This document shows positions 44,958-53,812 of a DNA stretch of 64,000 nucleotides, piece by piece. Location of the stretch: assembly GCA_002708845.1 (NCBI GenBank), contig PAPI01000024.1:248001-312000 (forward strand), given 5' to 3'. The stretch is from Leeuwenhoekiella sp. (lineage in GTDB: Bacteria; Bacteroidota; Bacteroidia; Flavobacteriales; Flavobacteriaceae). The notes below the pieces were generated by a model. It searched no databases and had not been told where the DNA came from. It was given only the letters and a program-made list of their open reading frames with translations. The position numbers and the translations under genes are program-made. Every line of letters begins with the position of its first letter. Position 1 is the stretch's first letter.

Positions 44958-45911
44958 TTAATTAAACTTATATGTGCCGGCGACAATGATAAAGCGATGG
45001 GGTTTGTTACCTTCAATTTCTCCTTCGGTGTAATTCCACTTCATCCCCAGAGTGTATCGCTTGCTGGCAAAAAACAGTCCGATATTTCCATTAAAAATAC
45101 TGTGGTTAACCAGATCATTTGGCACCACTTTTACCCCGTTGGCATCAGCCTTTTCGATAGTAGCATTGTATGCCGAAAAATGCATATTGATACCCGCTTC
45201 CAAAAAGAATTCAGTTTCTCCTTTGCCAAAAAGACTCTGTTGCCGGGCCACTGACTGAGAAATGGGAAGAAATTTACCCAGTCGGAAATTGAGCCCTGCT
45301 TCCACAAAATTGAAAATAGTTCCTGCTGAGGCACGACCAAGTGTATAGATATTGAACCAATCTTTGGTTACTAAATCCTGCGTATATTCTGCTCTTAAAT
45401 TAACTCCTAAAGTATTAGGAATCTGATTCTCCCAACGGTCTACAAAAATGTCTTTGGAAAAATATTCGTGTATAAAATTCTGAATCTCACCGGCCTGAAC
45501 CGCCGGACCCAAAATCCCAAGATCGAGCTTAAATTGTACAAAAGCATTTTCAAATGCATAGTTTGTAGCAAAATCAAAATAGCCCCAGCCTGCATAGGGT
45601 TGTCGGGTGCGTACAATTTGATACGTCTTGGCATAATCTGGTGTATAGGCCTGTATGTGAGCACCTATCCCGTGACTAAACGCTGTTTTATGCGGAAAAA
45701 CTTTGGAAAGGAAATTTTCGTTTAAAGGCTTCCAGTTGAAAGCGGCGTGAATGCCGTAGGTATAATGCCAGTCTGTACGTGCTCCAAAAACAGTAAAATC
45801 ATTATCGTGACCCAGCAGGATTTCGTAGCGATAACCCCGGGTTTCCTGAGCCTTAACCACAAAATTGAAAAGCAAGACCGTAATTAGGAATATCCTTTGG
45901 CTAAGGTTCAT
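44958..45911 (-). CDS. LpxR family lipid A deacylase (DUF2219)
   Basis: The 317-residue outer-membrane beta-barrel starts with a signal peptide (MNLSQRIFLITVLLFNFVVKAQ). It shows the LpxR/DUF2219 pattern: LLGHDNDFTVFGARTDWHYTYG (Asn and Asp of the active site in GHDND), TRQPYAGWGYFDFA, LGILGPAVQAGEIQNFIHEYF (His region) and GVNLRAEYTQD. LpxR removes the 3'-linked acyl chains of lipid A in a Ca2+-dependent way. The barrel ends in YKFN. It stands alone, divergent from the fatty acid hydroxylase gene, which may also modify lipids. Confidence 0.85.
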   Translation of the reverse strand: MNLSQRIFLITVLLFNFVVKAQETRGYRYEILLGHDNDFTVFGARTDWHYTYGIHAAFNWKPLNENFLSKVFPHKTAFSHGIGAHIQAYTPDYAKTYQIVRTRQPYAGWGYFDFATNYAFENAFVQFKLDLGILGPAVQAGEIQNFIHEYFSKDIFVDRWENQIPNTLGVNLRAEYTQDLVTKDWFNIYTLGRASAGTIFNFVEAGLNFRLGKFLPISQSVARQQSLFGKGETEFFLEAGINMHFSAYNATIEKADANGVKVVPNDLVNHSIFNGNIGLFFASKRYTLGMKWNYTEGEIEGNKPHRFIIVAGTYKFN

Positions 45912-45977
45912 TACGGGAATCTAAAGTAGGGACACAATAACACATTTCACAAATGCTCCAAAAACAATACTCAATTT

Positions 45978-45991
45978 GTAACGCTAGTTAC
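45978..45991. promoter_or_regulatory. Short inverted repeat in the divergent lpxR-like / hydroxylase gap
   Basis: GTAAC and GTTAC (45978-45982 and 45987-45991) are separated by GCTA, followed by the -33-like TTTTG and a GACCTTTG that is one step from the TAnnTTTG box. It lies 35 bp before the hydroxylase ATG and could bind a regulator. Confidence 0.35.
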
Positions 45992-46025
45992 GTAATTCTT
46001 TTGAAATGCTTACGACCTTTGTTCT

Positions 46026-46916
46026 ATGAATGACTATTTAAAAATCATCAGCGATTCGTTTACCGGTTACTTCAATTATCTGGTTGATGAAATCACCAAT
46101 CCGGGCTGGACAAACTATTTCTACTGGTTGCTGGGGCTTTCGCTTCTGGTTTTTGCTTTAGAGCTTATCATTCCCTGGCGGCAGAAGCAACCCGTATTTA
46201 GAAAAGGGTTTTGGCTTGACGCGTTTTATGTGGTGTTCAATTTTTTCCTGTTCTCACTCATTGGTTATAATGCGCTTTCAAACGTGGGTGTAGCTTTATT
46301 CAACGATTTTTTGGGTCTTTTTGGGATCGCCAATATCGTAGCTGTTGAAGTGAACACCTTTCCGGTATGGGCGCAATTGCTCATTATGTTTGTGATCGCC
46401 GATTTTATACAATGGAATGTGCATCGAATGTTGCATCGGGTATCCTGGTTGTGGAAATTTCATCAGGTACATCATAGCGTCAAGGAAATGGGTTTTGCGG
46501 CGCAGTTTCGATTCCACTTTGTGGAAACTTTGGTCTATAAAAGCATACAATACATTCCGCTGGCGATGATAGGCTTTGGTATCGAGCAATTTTTTGTGGT
46601 GCATATGTTTGCGGTGTTTGTAGGGCACCTCAACCACGCCAATCTGGACTGGAGTTATGGCAAACTGGGTTATATCTTTAATAATCCAAGAATGCACATC
46701 TGGCATCACGCCAAAGAATTACCACCTGAACATCGCTATGGGATGAATTTTGGACTTACTCTGAGTATCTGGGACTATCTATTTAAAACGGCCTATGTTC
46801 CGTATAGTGGAAAAGATATTGAAATTGGCTTTCACGGAGATGAGCAGTTTCCTAAAGATTTTGCAGGGCAGATAAAATATCCATTCGGTTCTTCTATCTC
46901 CAACTCCGAGGCTTAA
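46026..46916 (+). CDS. Sterol desaturase / fatty acid hydroxylase family membrane enzyme
   Basis: The 296-residue protein has four or five hydrophobic segments (about 34-51, 67-87, 112-135, 172-200) and the three histidine boxes of the di-iron fatty acid hydroxylase superfamily: HRMLH, FHQVHHS and HIWHH, plus FVGHLNHANLD between the second and third. It is an integral-membrane oxygenase acting on lipids, possibly a ring-hydroxylase of carotenoid or fatty-acid type. It is a single gene between the LpxR-like gene and a SusCD pair. Confidence 0.9.
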   Translation: MNDYLKIISDSFTGYFNYLVDEITNPGWTNYFYWLLGLSLLVFALELIIPWRQKQPVFRKGFWLDAFYVVFNFFLFSLIGYNALSNVGVALFNDFLGLFGIANIVAVEVNTFPVWAQLLIMFVIADFIQWNVHRMLHRVSWLWKFHQVHHSVKEMGFAAQFRFHFVETLVYKSIQYIPLAMIGFGIEQFFVVHMFAVFVGHLNHANLDWSYGKLGYIFNNPRMHIWHHAKELPPEHRYGMNFGLTLSIWDYLFKTAYVPYSGKDIEIGFHGDEQFPKDFAGQIKYPFGSSISNSEA

Positions 46917-47046
46917 AGTTTTTTGTCTTATTTACTATTTTAACTGAAATCAGTTTTATTTTATCCAGTTTAATTACAAACTGTATTAAAATAATCAGGC
47001 ATTAGTATTTTTTTAAGAACTTTAGTATAACTAAACAAAATATCTT

Positions 47047-50000
47047 ATGAAACAACTAATGTTGGGAATAGTGCTCCTGTTCTCTATCGCGATGGTCCAG
47101 GCACAGACCATTACGGGTACCGTGACTGACAGTTACGGCAATCCCTTTCCGGGTGTTTCGGTCGTAATTGCCAACACCAACAAAGGAACCACAACAGACT
47201 TTGACGGAAAGTACAGCATTACTGCCAGTGAAGGCGCTGTACTCCGATTTTCGTATCTGGGAATGCAAACCCAAAACATAACCGTTGGCGGTGACGCGGT
47301 CATTGATATACAGTTGCAGGAAGATACCGAACAACTCAATGAGGTTATCGTGAATGCTTTGGGGATCAAAAAAGAAAAGCGCGCTATAGGTTATGCCGCG
47401 CAGGAAATTAACAGTGAAGAGCTCAACCGCAACAGCAACAATGATGTACTGGGCGGTCTTCAGGGTAAAGTAGCCGGTGTAAACATTACCAATACCAGTG
47501 GTGCCGCCGGAGGCGGTTCTAATATTATCATACGCGGTATCACTTCGCTCAATCCTAACGCAAACAACCAACCTCTATTTGTTGTAGACGGGATTCCTAT
47601 TAGTAACGACGCACCTACAGGTAGTATTTTACCCAGTACGGGTTCTAATGCACCTTCCAGTTCAGAGCAGTTTTCATTTACCAACCGTGGGGCCGACTTA
47701 AATCCGCAGAATATAGAAAGTGTTACTATTCTTAAAGGTCCTGCCGCAACTGCACTGTATGGCTTGCGTGGAGCTAATGGTGTAGTGGTAATTACTACTA
47801 AAAGAGGTTCGCAAAACGGTTTGCGTTTTGATGTAAAATCTACAGTAGGCTTTAATGAAGTAGGCAAAACACCAGAGTCTCAGGACAAATACCGTGAGGG
47901 TTATTTTGAAGAGGTTGTTTCTACCGAAAATTTAAATGCTCCTACCGGGTATACCTATGCAGATGGCTATACTTTTGGCTTTTGGAGTTTTGGTCCGGAA
48001 TACGGGCCGGGCGATCGCAACTACGACAACTTCAGAAATATGTTCCGTAAAGGTTTTGTTTCTCAAAATACGATTGGAATCAATGCTGGAGGCGAAAACG
48101 CTTCGCTTTATGGCTCTGTAGGCTACTCTAAGGAAGAAGGGATTGTACCCAATACCGACTATGAGCGTAAAAACATCAAGCTTAACGCAAACATCAATAT
48201 TACTGACAAATTCAATATTCAGCCTTCTATCACCTACATTAATGCCGGTGGCAATCTGGCAAATGGCGGTGATAAATCAGTTATGAGTGCATTATCTTAC
48301 TGGACTCCCACAATTGATGTAAACGACTATCTACTCCCTAATGGGGAAGAGAAAAACTATACCGTAGGTACCACCGACAACCCACGTTATTTTGCAGAAA
48401 AAAGTTATCTCAACAGCGAATTAAACCGTATTCTAGCCAATGCTAAACTGGCTTATGAGTTTACAAACTGGTTTAATGTCTCGTATCAACTTGGTATAGA
48501 TAATTATTACGACAAGCGGTACCGGTATGTACCGGGAGATGTCGATGTAGGTAGCGCTACTAATGGATTTATCGTGCGTGAAGGAATTAATTACAATGAG
48601 ATCACCTCAAACCTCTACGCAAATTTTGAGAAATCATTCAGTGAAGATTTTAATGCCAGCTTACTGTTAGGGAATCAGATTTCAATTATTGATTTGGACC
48701 GAAATACCAAACGCGGAGAAGGACTCGCTGAAGGTGGAAGACTCAATAATTATTTTGCAGCTACTAACTTTTTTCAGGATATGACCGGTATTGAGCGCCG
48801 TATTGTGGGTCTTTTCGGAGATCTGCGACTTGACTATAAAAACAGTTTGTTTCTGAATGTTACCGGTCGCAATGATTGGTCTTCTACCCTACCCAAGCAA
48901 AATCGAAGCTTCTTTTATCCATCAATAAGTTTGAGCTACGTTTTATCACAAACGCTTAAATACGCGGGCAGTCTTCCAGATTTTATCAGCTACGCAAAAT
49001 TCAGAGCTTCCTATGCCGAAGTAGGTAAAGATGCACCTGCCTATACTGGAGTGTATTACGATCAACCTACCAACTTCCCTTTTGGAACGGTGGATGGTGT
49101 ATCTCGTGAAAGTGGTGGTGCATCTGATAATCTGGTACCTGAACGTACAAAAGGCTTTGAAGCGGGAACCGAGCTTCGTTTTTTCCAAAATCGTCTGGGT
49201 CTTGATTTCACCGTATATAAACAGAACAGCTTTAACCAGATCTTACCGGTACCGGTTGCGCAATCTTCAGGCTTTAACACCTTTGTGCTTAATGCAGGAG
49301 AAATAGAAAGCAAAGGGTTTGAAGCCTTACTAACAATTACACCAGTTAAGACTAAAAATTTCAACTGGGATCTTACGGTCAACTTTTCTCAAGTTGATAC
49401 TGAGGTCTTATCTCTACCTGATGGAATTGATGAAATCGTCTTTGTAGACTCCGGTTTTGCCGGAGTTATTTCAAAACTTGAAAAAGGAGGTTCTATTGGC
49501 GACCTGTATGGCTACGACTGGAATCGTAATGAAAACGGAGAGCGTCTTATTGGCTCTAACGGTTTACCAAGTTTAAATACCGGAGAACGTGTTATTCTGG
49601 GCAATGCTATGCCAGACTGGCTGGGTAGCATTCAGCATACATTAAGCTATAAAGGGCTTTCGCTTTCGTTATTGTTAGAGCGCAAGCAGGGAGGTGATTT
49701 ATACGACAGCAGCCAGCGTAACAGCATTCGTAATGGTATACTCGCAGTTACCGAAACCCGTTATCAGGATATTATAATCGATGGGGTTTTAGCAGATGGT
49801 ACGCCAAACAACATTCCCGTTCTTGCAGATCAAAACTACTACCGAAACTCCAGTGCATTTAACCGTGCACCGGAGCTTATGGTACAGGATGCGTCCTGGT
49901 GGCGTTTACGCAACATCACGCTGAGTTATGAGTTAGGTTCTAAAATCACGGAGAAGCTTCCTTTTGACCGGGTAAGTTTTAGCGCTACCGGAACCAATCT

Positions 50001-50136
50001 GATTCTCACTACTGACTACAGAGGTTATGATCCTGAAGGCTCGCAATTTAGTGCAGGCACCAATGCCTATGGTTTTGCCGGACTTAACATTCCCAACACG
50101 AGATCGTATCTCTTTTCTGTAAATCTTAATTTCTAA
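47047..50136 (+). CDS. SusC/RagA-like TonB-dependent transporter (orphan pair)
   Basis: The 1029-residue protein has a signal peptide (MKQLMLGIVLLFSIAMVQAQ), a CarboxypepD-like domain (GTVTDSYGNPFPGVSVVIANTN), the plug segment GLQGKVAGVNITNTSGAAGGGSNIIIRG, ATALYGLRGANGVVVITTKRG, and a barrel ending SYLFSVNLNF. It resembles the RagA/SusC group with the motif IVNALGIKKEKRAIGYAAQEI typical of peptide- or glycan-importing paralogues. Only 3 bp separate it from its SusD-like partner. No hydrolase or regulator lies next to it, so the substrate is not predicted. Confidence 0.93.
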   Translation: MKQLMLGIVLLFSIAMVQAQTITGTVTDSYGNPFPGVSVVIANTNKGTTTDFDGKYSITASEGAVLRFSYLGMQTQNITVGGDAVIDIQLQEDTEQLNEVIVNALGIKKEKRAIGYAAQEINSEELNRNSNNDVLGGLQGKVAGVNITNTSGAAGGGSNIIIRGITSLNPNANNQPLFVVDGIPISNDAPTGSILPSTGSNAPSSSEQFSFTNRGADLNPQNIESVTILKGPAATALYGLRGANGVVVITTKRGSQNGLRFDVKSTVGFNEVGKTPESQDKYREGYFEEVVSTENLNAPTGYTYADGYTFGFWSFGPEYGPGDRNYDNFRNMFRKGFVSQNTIGINAGGENASLYGSVGYSKEEGIVPNTDYERKNIKLNANINITDKFNIQPSITYINAGGNLANGGDKSVMSALSYWTPTIDVNDYLLPNGEEKNYTVGTTDNPRYFAEKSYLNSELNRILANAKLAYEFTNWFNVSYQLGIDNYYDKRYRYVPGDVDVGSATNGFIVREGINYNEITSNLYANFEKSFSEDFNASLLLGNQISIIDLDRNTKRGEGLAEGGRLNNYFAATNFFQDMTGIERRIVGLFGDLRLDYKNSLFLNVTGRNDWSSTLPKQNRSFFYPSISLSYVLSQTLKYAGSLPDFISYAKFRASYAEVGKDAPAYTGVYYDQPTNFPFGTVDGVSRESGGASDNLVPERTKGFEAGTELRFFQNRLGLDFTVYKQNSFNQILPVPVAQSSGFNTFVLNAGEIESKGFEALLTITPVKTKNFNWDLTVNFSQVDTEVLSLPDGIDEIVFVDSGFAGVISKLEKGGSIGDLYGYDWNRNENGERLIGSNGLPSLNTGERVILGNAMPDWLGSIQHTLSYKGLSLSLLLERKQGGDLYDSSQRNSIRNGILAVTETRYQDIIIDGVLADGTPNNIPVLADQNYYRNSSAFNRAPELMVQDASWWRLRNITLSYELGSKITEKLPFDRVSFSATGTNLILTTDYRGYDPEGSQFSAGTNAYGFAGLNIPNTRSYLFSVNLNF

Positions 50137-50139
50137 ACG

Positions 50140-51624
50140 ATGAAAACATTAACACGTTATACCCTGGTATTTGCAACGGCGCTTTCCATCGCTGGATGTG
50201 ATGAATTTTTGGGAGACAATATAGACCCTAACAAATCAGGACTTGAAGAGCTGGCTCCTGCTGATTTGATGCCAACTTCTATTTATTATACCAGCTCGGC
50301 GCATTACAGTATTGCACTTGGTATGTGCCAGTATTCTCAACAACTGGCTTCCTATTTCCAGCAGAATACCGATGCCCAGGAAGAAACCCAGCTTGCGGGC
50401 GGCTGGTCAAATATTTATCTGCAGGCCTTACCTGATATTCAGACGATGCTCGAACTTGCAGAAAGCCGCAACCTTACCGGCTATCAGGGCATTGCCAAAG
50501 TACTGCAGGCCACAAACCTGGGTTTGGCAACAGATAATTGGGGCGCTGTACCCGCATCTCAGGCAACTTTAGGAGAGGGTGATTTTTCACCGGCTTTTGA
50601 CGCTCAGGAAGCTGTTTATGAGCAGATCAATACCCTGCTTGATGAGGCTATTGTACTTCTGGGTCAGAGTGACAGTTCGGTTGGCAGCGATGATCTAATT
50701 TATGGAGGTGATCTCGCTAAATGGCTTAAAGCGGCTTATTTTCTCAAGGCTAAATACAGCCTGCACCTTACGGAAGTAGATCAGGCCTCGGCAGTAAGTG
50801 GCGCACTTAGTGCAGCTTCTTCCTCCTTTACCTCTAATGAAGATGATTATGAGTTAGCATACAATACCAGAAACTTTAACCCCTGGTATGCTGGTGTGGT
50901 TTTACCCAATAACACGGGGAATTTTTCAGTATTACTCAACGATCAGCTCATCAGCTCGATGGATGGAACGGAATTCCCTTTTGCTACAATTAATGAAGAC
51001 CCCCGTATTCCATTGATTTCAAGTATCGATGAAAATGATACCGATTATTTAGGAGCCATCAGCGGTACCGGTGGTGCTTATCAGGTAGATCCGCGTATTT
51101 CGGCAACAGCAGATTTGGGAGCCGAAGATTTCTACAGCAGTCAGACTGCGCCGATTATTTTAGGAAGTTACAGTGAACTTAAGTTTATAGAGGCCGAGGC
51201 GCGCTTTTTACAAAATGGCGGAACACCGACCTCAACCGGAAGCACTGCCGCCGCATATAGTGCCTATTTAGCCGGTATCGCTGCTAATATGGATAAAGTT
51301 GGAGTTTCGGCTGAAGATAAGGCAGCTTACCTGGCTGATGCTTCTGTAGCTGTTGGTGCATCCAATCTGACGCTTGCACTAATTATGCGCGAAAAGTTTA
51401 TCGCGACCTTCCTCAATCCAGAATCTTTTGTGGATTTACGACGCTACGATTTTAGTACTGATGTATTTCCGGGTCTAAGCCTTCCGGTAGATCAAAATCC
51501 GGATATAGCAGGGCGCTGGGTGCGTCGTGCTCAATATCCTTCATCGGAGCAGACCCGTAACGGCGATGAAGTAGCTAAAGTGATGCAAACTATTGACACC
51601 GGTGTGTGGTGGGATCGGGATTAA
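50140..51624 (+). CDS. SusD/RagB-like outer-membrane lipoprotein (SusD_2 type)
   Basis: The 494-residue protein begins MKTLTRYTLVFATALSIAGC (Cys20 lipidated) with the family motif DEFLGDNIDPNKS. It continues with SAHYSIALGMCQYSQQLASYF, GWSNIYLQALPDIQTMLELA, and LALIMREKFIATFLNPESFVDLRRYDF, the pattern of the SusD-like_2 group. It probably lids the partner transporter. The 3' end overlaps the convergent oxoamine synthase gene by 4 nt. Confidence 0.92.
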   Translation: MKTLTRYTLVFATALSIAGCDEFLGDNIDPNKSGLEELAPADLMPTSIYYTSSAHYSIALGMCQYSQQLASYFQQNTDAQEETQLAGGWSNIYLQALPDIQTMLELAESRNLTGYQGIAKVLQATNLGLATDNWGAVPASQATLGEGDFSPAFDAQEAVYEQINTLLDEAIVLLGQSDSSVGSDDLIYGGDLAKWLKAAYFLKAKYSLHLTEVDQASAVSGALSAASSSFTSNEDDYELAYNTRNFNPWYAGVVLPNNTGNFSVLLNDQLISSMDGTEFPFATINEDPRIPLISSIDENDTDYLGAISGTGGAYQVDPRISATADLGAEDFYSSQTAPIILGSYSELKFIEAEARFLQNGGTPTSTGSTAAAYSAYLAGIAANMDKVGVSAEDKAAYLADASVAVGASNLTLALIMREKFIATFLNPESFVDLRRYDFSTDVFPGLSLPVDQNPDIAGRWVRRAQYPSSEQTRNGDEVAKVMQTIDTGVWWDRD

Positions 51625-52673
51625 GTGCTGAAATAGCGCTTCAACACCTCGAGCAGATGATCTAAATCTTCGCGAGTGTGGAGGGCTGTAATTACAATGC
51701 GGGTGAGTCGGTTAGTACCGCCGCCCGCATATTCAAAATCAGTAACGATGATGTGGTGGTCTTTTAAATAATTAACCAAACGTCTTTCGCCAAAATTGAA
51801 GCCCGCATGACCCGGATTGAATTGAAAAAACTCCGGATTCTCAAGATTTTCTAAAAAGTAAGATAAGTTAGCCTTTAGCTTTTGATGCTGAAGGCTAATT
51901 TGTTTTATTGTACTACCTAAAGTTGCCACAGCTGCAGGACTGGCCGGACTTGCACCAGCAAAAACCGGACGTTGTCTGATTACTTCCATACGATCTCGAC
52001 TGCCCAAAATAAAGCCCCCGGGGGTTGCCATCGCCTTGGCCAGCGAACCGCAAATCAGTACGTCTTTTGCTCCCAGAGCTTTCAAACCTGCATAGCAACC
52101 ACTCCCCTCCTCGCCTACCACACCTATGCCGTGGGAGTCATCTGCAACCAAAACGATTTGATCTAAAGGCAAACTTTTTAAAAATGAATAATCCGGAAAG
52201 TGATCTGCCGTAAAAGAGATACTGTCAAAAAATAAAACCGGTGGTCTGGAAGCTTTCTTCCTAAGGTAGTTTAAGATCGAAAAGCGCAAATCTTCGGGCG
52301 TCTCAAACTGAAAATCTGAAGCCAATCGTAAAGCAGCATGACTTCCGGGATAGTGAAATAATTCATAACCCGCACTGCCCATATATTCTCTCAAAATTTG
52401 ACCCGCCATAAATCCCGACGAAGTGGTTAGACAGGATTCAGCTCCGGTAAATCTGGCAAGCGACTGTTCTGTCTCTTGATAAAGTTCAAGCTGTACATTG
52501 CTGTTGCGGGAGGCACCATGGCTGCTTCCAAATTGCATTATATTTTCGGCAAATGTCTTTAGAAAATCAGGATGTGTTTGCAAACCCAGATACGAGGTTC
52601 CTCCAAAATAAAGGTACTCCACGCCATTCTGCGTAAACGTACGACCGGGATTATGATTGAGCAGAAAACTCAT
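51621..52673 (-). CDS. PLP-dependent alpha-oxoamine synthase-like aminotransferase
   Basis: The 350-residue protein follows fold-type I alpha-oxoamine synthases (8-amino-7-oxononanoate synthase / 2-amino-3-ketobutyrate CoA ligase): GGTSYLGLQTHPDF, SSHGASRNSNVQLELYQETEQSLARF, VADDSHGIGVVGEEGSG, and CGSLAKAMATPGGFILGS with the likely Schiff-base lysine in SLAKA. It is shorter than the typical 380-400 residues of BioF. A role in biotin synthesis is possible but no bio gene is near. Its ATG overlaps the epimerase stop (ATGA), so the two are coupled. Confidence 0.83.
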   Translation of the reverse strand: MSFLLNHNPGRTFTQNGVEYLYFGGTSYLGLQTHPDFLKTFAENIMQFGSSHGASRNSNVQLELYQETEQSLARFTGAESCLTTSSGFMAGQILREYMGSAGYELFHYPGSHAALRLASDFQFETPEDLRFSILNYLRKKASRPPVLFFDSISFTADHFPDYSFLKSLPLDQIVLVADDSHGIGVVGEEGSGCYAGLKALGAKDVLICGSLAKAMATPGGFILGSRDRMEVIRQRPVFAGASPASPAAVATLGSTIKQISLQHQKLKANLSYFLENLENPEFFQFNPGHAGFNFGERRLVNYLKDHHIIVTDFEYAGGGTNRLTRIVITALHTREDLDHLLEVLKRYFST

Positions 52674-53680
52674 AACAATTCAACACCGCTACCTCCTGTT
52701 TCCGGAAAAATTACTTTTCCACCTTCTTCAATCCTTACGCCTGTAGCGATATCTTCCTTGAGCAGCATCGCTCCATCCATATCCACATAATCCAGTTGGG
52801 GTAGTAATTGGGCAATTGCCGAAATACCCACGGTAGATTCGGTCATACAACCCACCATTACTTTAAGCCCCAGGCTTTTTGCTTCTTCAATCATACGAAG
52901 TGCAGGGGTGAGCCCGCCACATTTGGTAAGCTTGATATTGATCCCATCAAAGTAACCGGCGCAGCGCTTCACATCTTCTTCTACGATACAACTCTCGTCA
53001 GCGATTACAGGCAAAGCACTTTCGGCTTTAAGCGATTTGAGTCCGTCCCAATCTCCAGCCTTTAGGGGTTGTTCTAAAAATTCAACCCCAAGTTCCTTAA
53101 GGGCTTTGGAGTTTTTGATGGCTGTATCGGCATCCCAGGCACAGTTGGCATCTACCCTAAAAATAGCGTCGGTATGCTTGCGCAATTCTTTTATGATTTG
53201 CACATCATCTGGTGTACCCAATTTAATTTTATAGATAGGCCAGGGCTTTTCCTGCATTTTCTCCAGCATTTTTTCTACGGAAGCCAGCCCGATGGTATAA
53301 TTGGTTACGGGATAATTTGTGTTTGAGGTTCCCCACAATTCATAAAGAGGTTTCTGCTGCAGCTTTCCATAGAGATCGTGAGCGGCAAGATCTAAAGCGC
53401 AAATGGCAAAATTACTGAGCCCTCTAGCGACCAAAAATGCATGAAATGCTGCCGGCTCCTTAAGCTCGAAGGATTCGATATCCTGCCCAATTGCATCTAT
53501 TTCAGCAATCATACTGGCCAGCGTAATGTTGTAATAAGGATTTGAAGTAGATTCCCCATAACCGGTCTTTCCGCCTTGCGAAAGACAAACCACCAGACTG
53601 TCCTGAAAATCGTGAGACTCCCGGGAAATGGTAAACGTGTGCTTTAAAGGGAGTTGGTATTTTTTTAAAGTAAGTTGCAT
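52670..53680 (-). CDS. Dipeptide epimerase (L-Ala-D/L-Glu epimerase-like, enolase superfamily)
   Basis: The 336-residue enolase-superfamily protein has the muconate-lactonizing subgroup signatures: YKIKLGTPDD with the catalytic KxK lysine, FRVDANCAWD, EFLEQPL, VIADESCI and INIKLTKCGGLTPALRM with the second lysine, and DMDGAMLL. The N-terminal capping domain (KKYQLPLKHTFTISRESH) fits dipeptide epimerases of the YcjG/YkfB group, which convert L-Ala-D-Glu from murein recycling. The specificity is inferred from these motifs. Translation of the downstream oxoamine synthase gene is probably coupled. Confidence 0.88.
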   Translation of the reverse strand: MQLTLKKYQLPLKHTFTISRESHDFQDSLVVCLSQGGKTGYGESTSNPYYNITLASMIAEIDAIGQDIESFELKEPAAFHAFLVARGLSNFAICALDLAAHDLYGKLQQKPLYELWGTSNTNYPVTNYTIGLASVEKMLEKMQEKPWPIYKIKLGTPDDVQIIKELRKHTDAIFRVDANCAWDADTAIKNSKALKELGVEFLEQPLKAGDWDGLKSLKAESALPVIADESCIVEEDVKRCAGYFDGINIKLTKCGGLTPALRMIEEAKSLGLKVMVGCMTESTVGISAIAQLLPQLDYVDMDGAMLLKEDIATGVRIEEGGKVIFPETGGSGVELL

Positions 53681-53789
53681 AAAAGTTAGCCGTTTGGGTT
53701 AAAATTAAGCATATATCCTATTCTATATCATCTGTTACCGGTAAATTCCCTTTGTATCAAAAGTTACAGCCATCTTAGCCCCAGGCTCT

Positions 53790-53797
53790 TAATTTTG
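53790..53797 (+). promoter_or_regulatory. Bacteroidota -7 box upstream of the MBL gene
   Basis: TAATTTTG at 53790-53797 is a full match to TAnnTTTG, 15 nt before the chosen ATG at 53813, so the leader would be very short. A clear -33 TTTG box at the right spacing was not found. Confidence 0.45.
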
Positions 53798-53812
53798 TAT
53801 AAAAATTCAGCT

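Noticed and set aside
47047..51624. The second SusCD pair as part of the starch locus
   Set aside because: It lies 14 kb away, past unrelated operons, has no shared palindrome and belongs to another SusD subtype.
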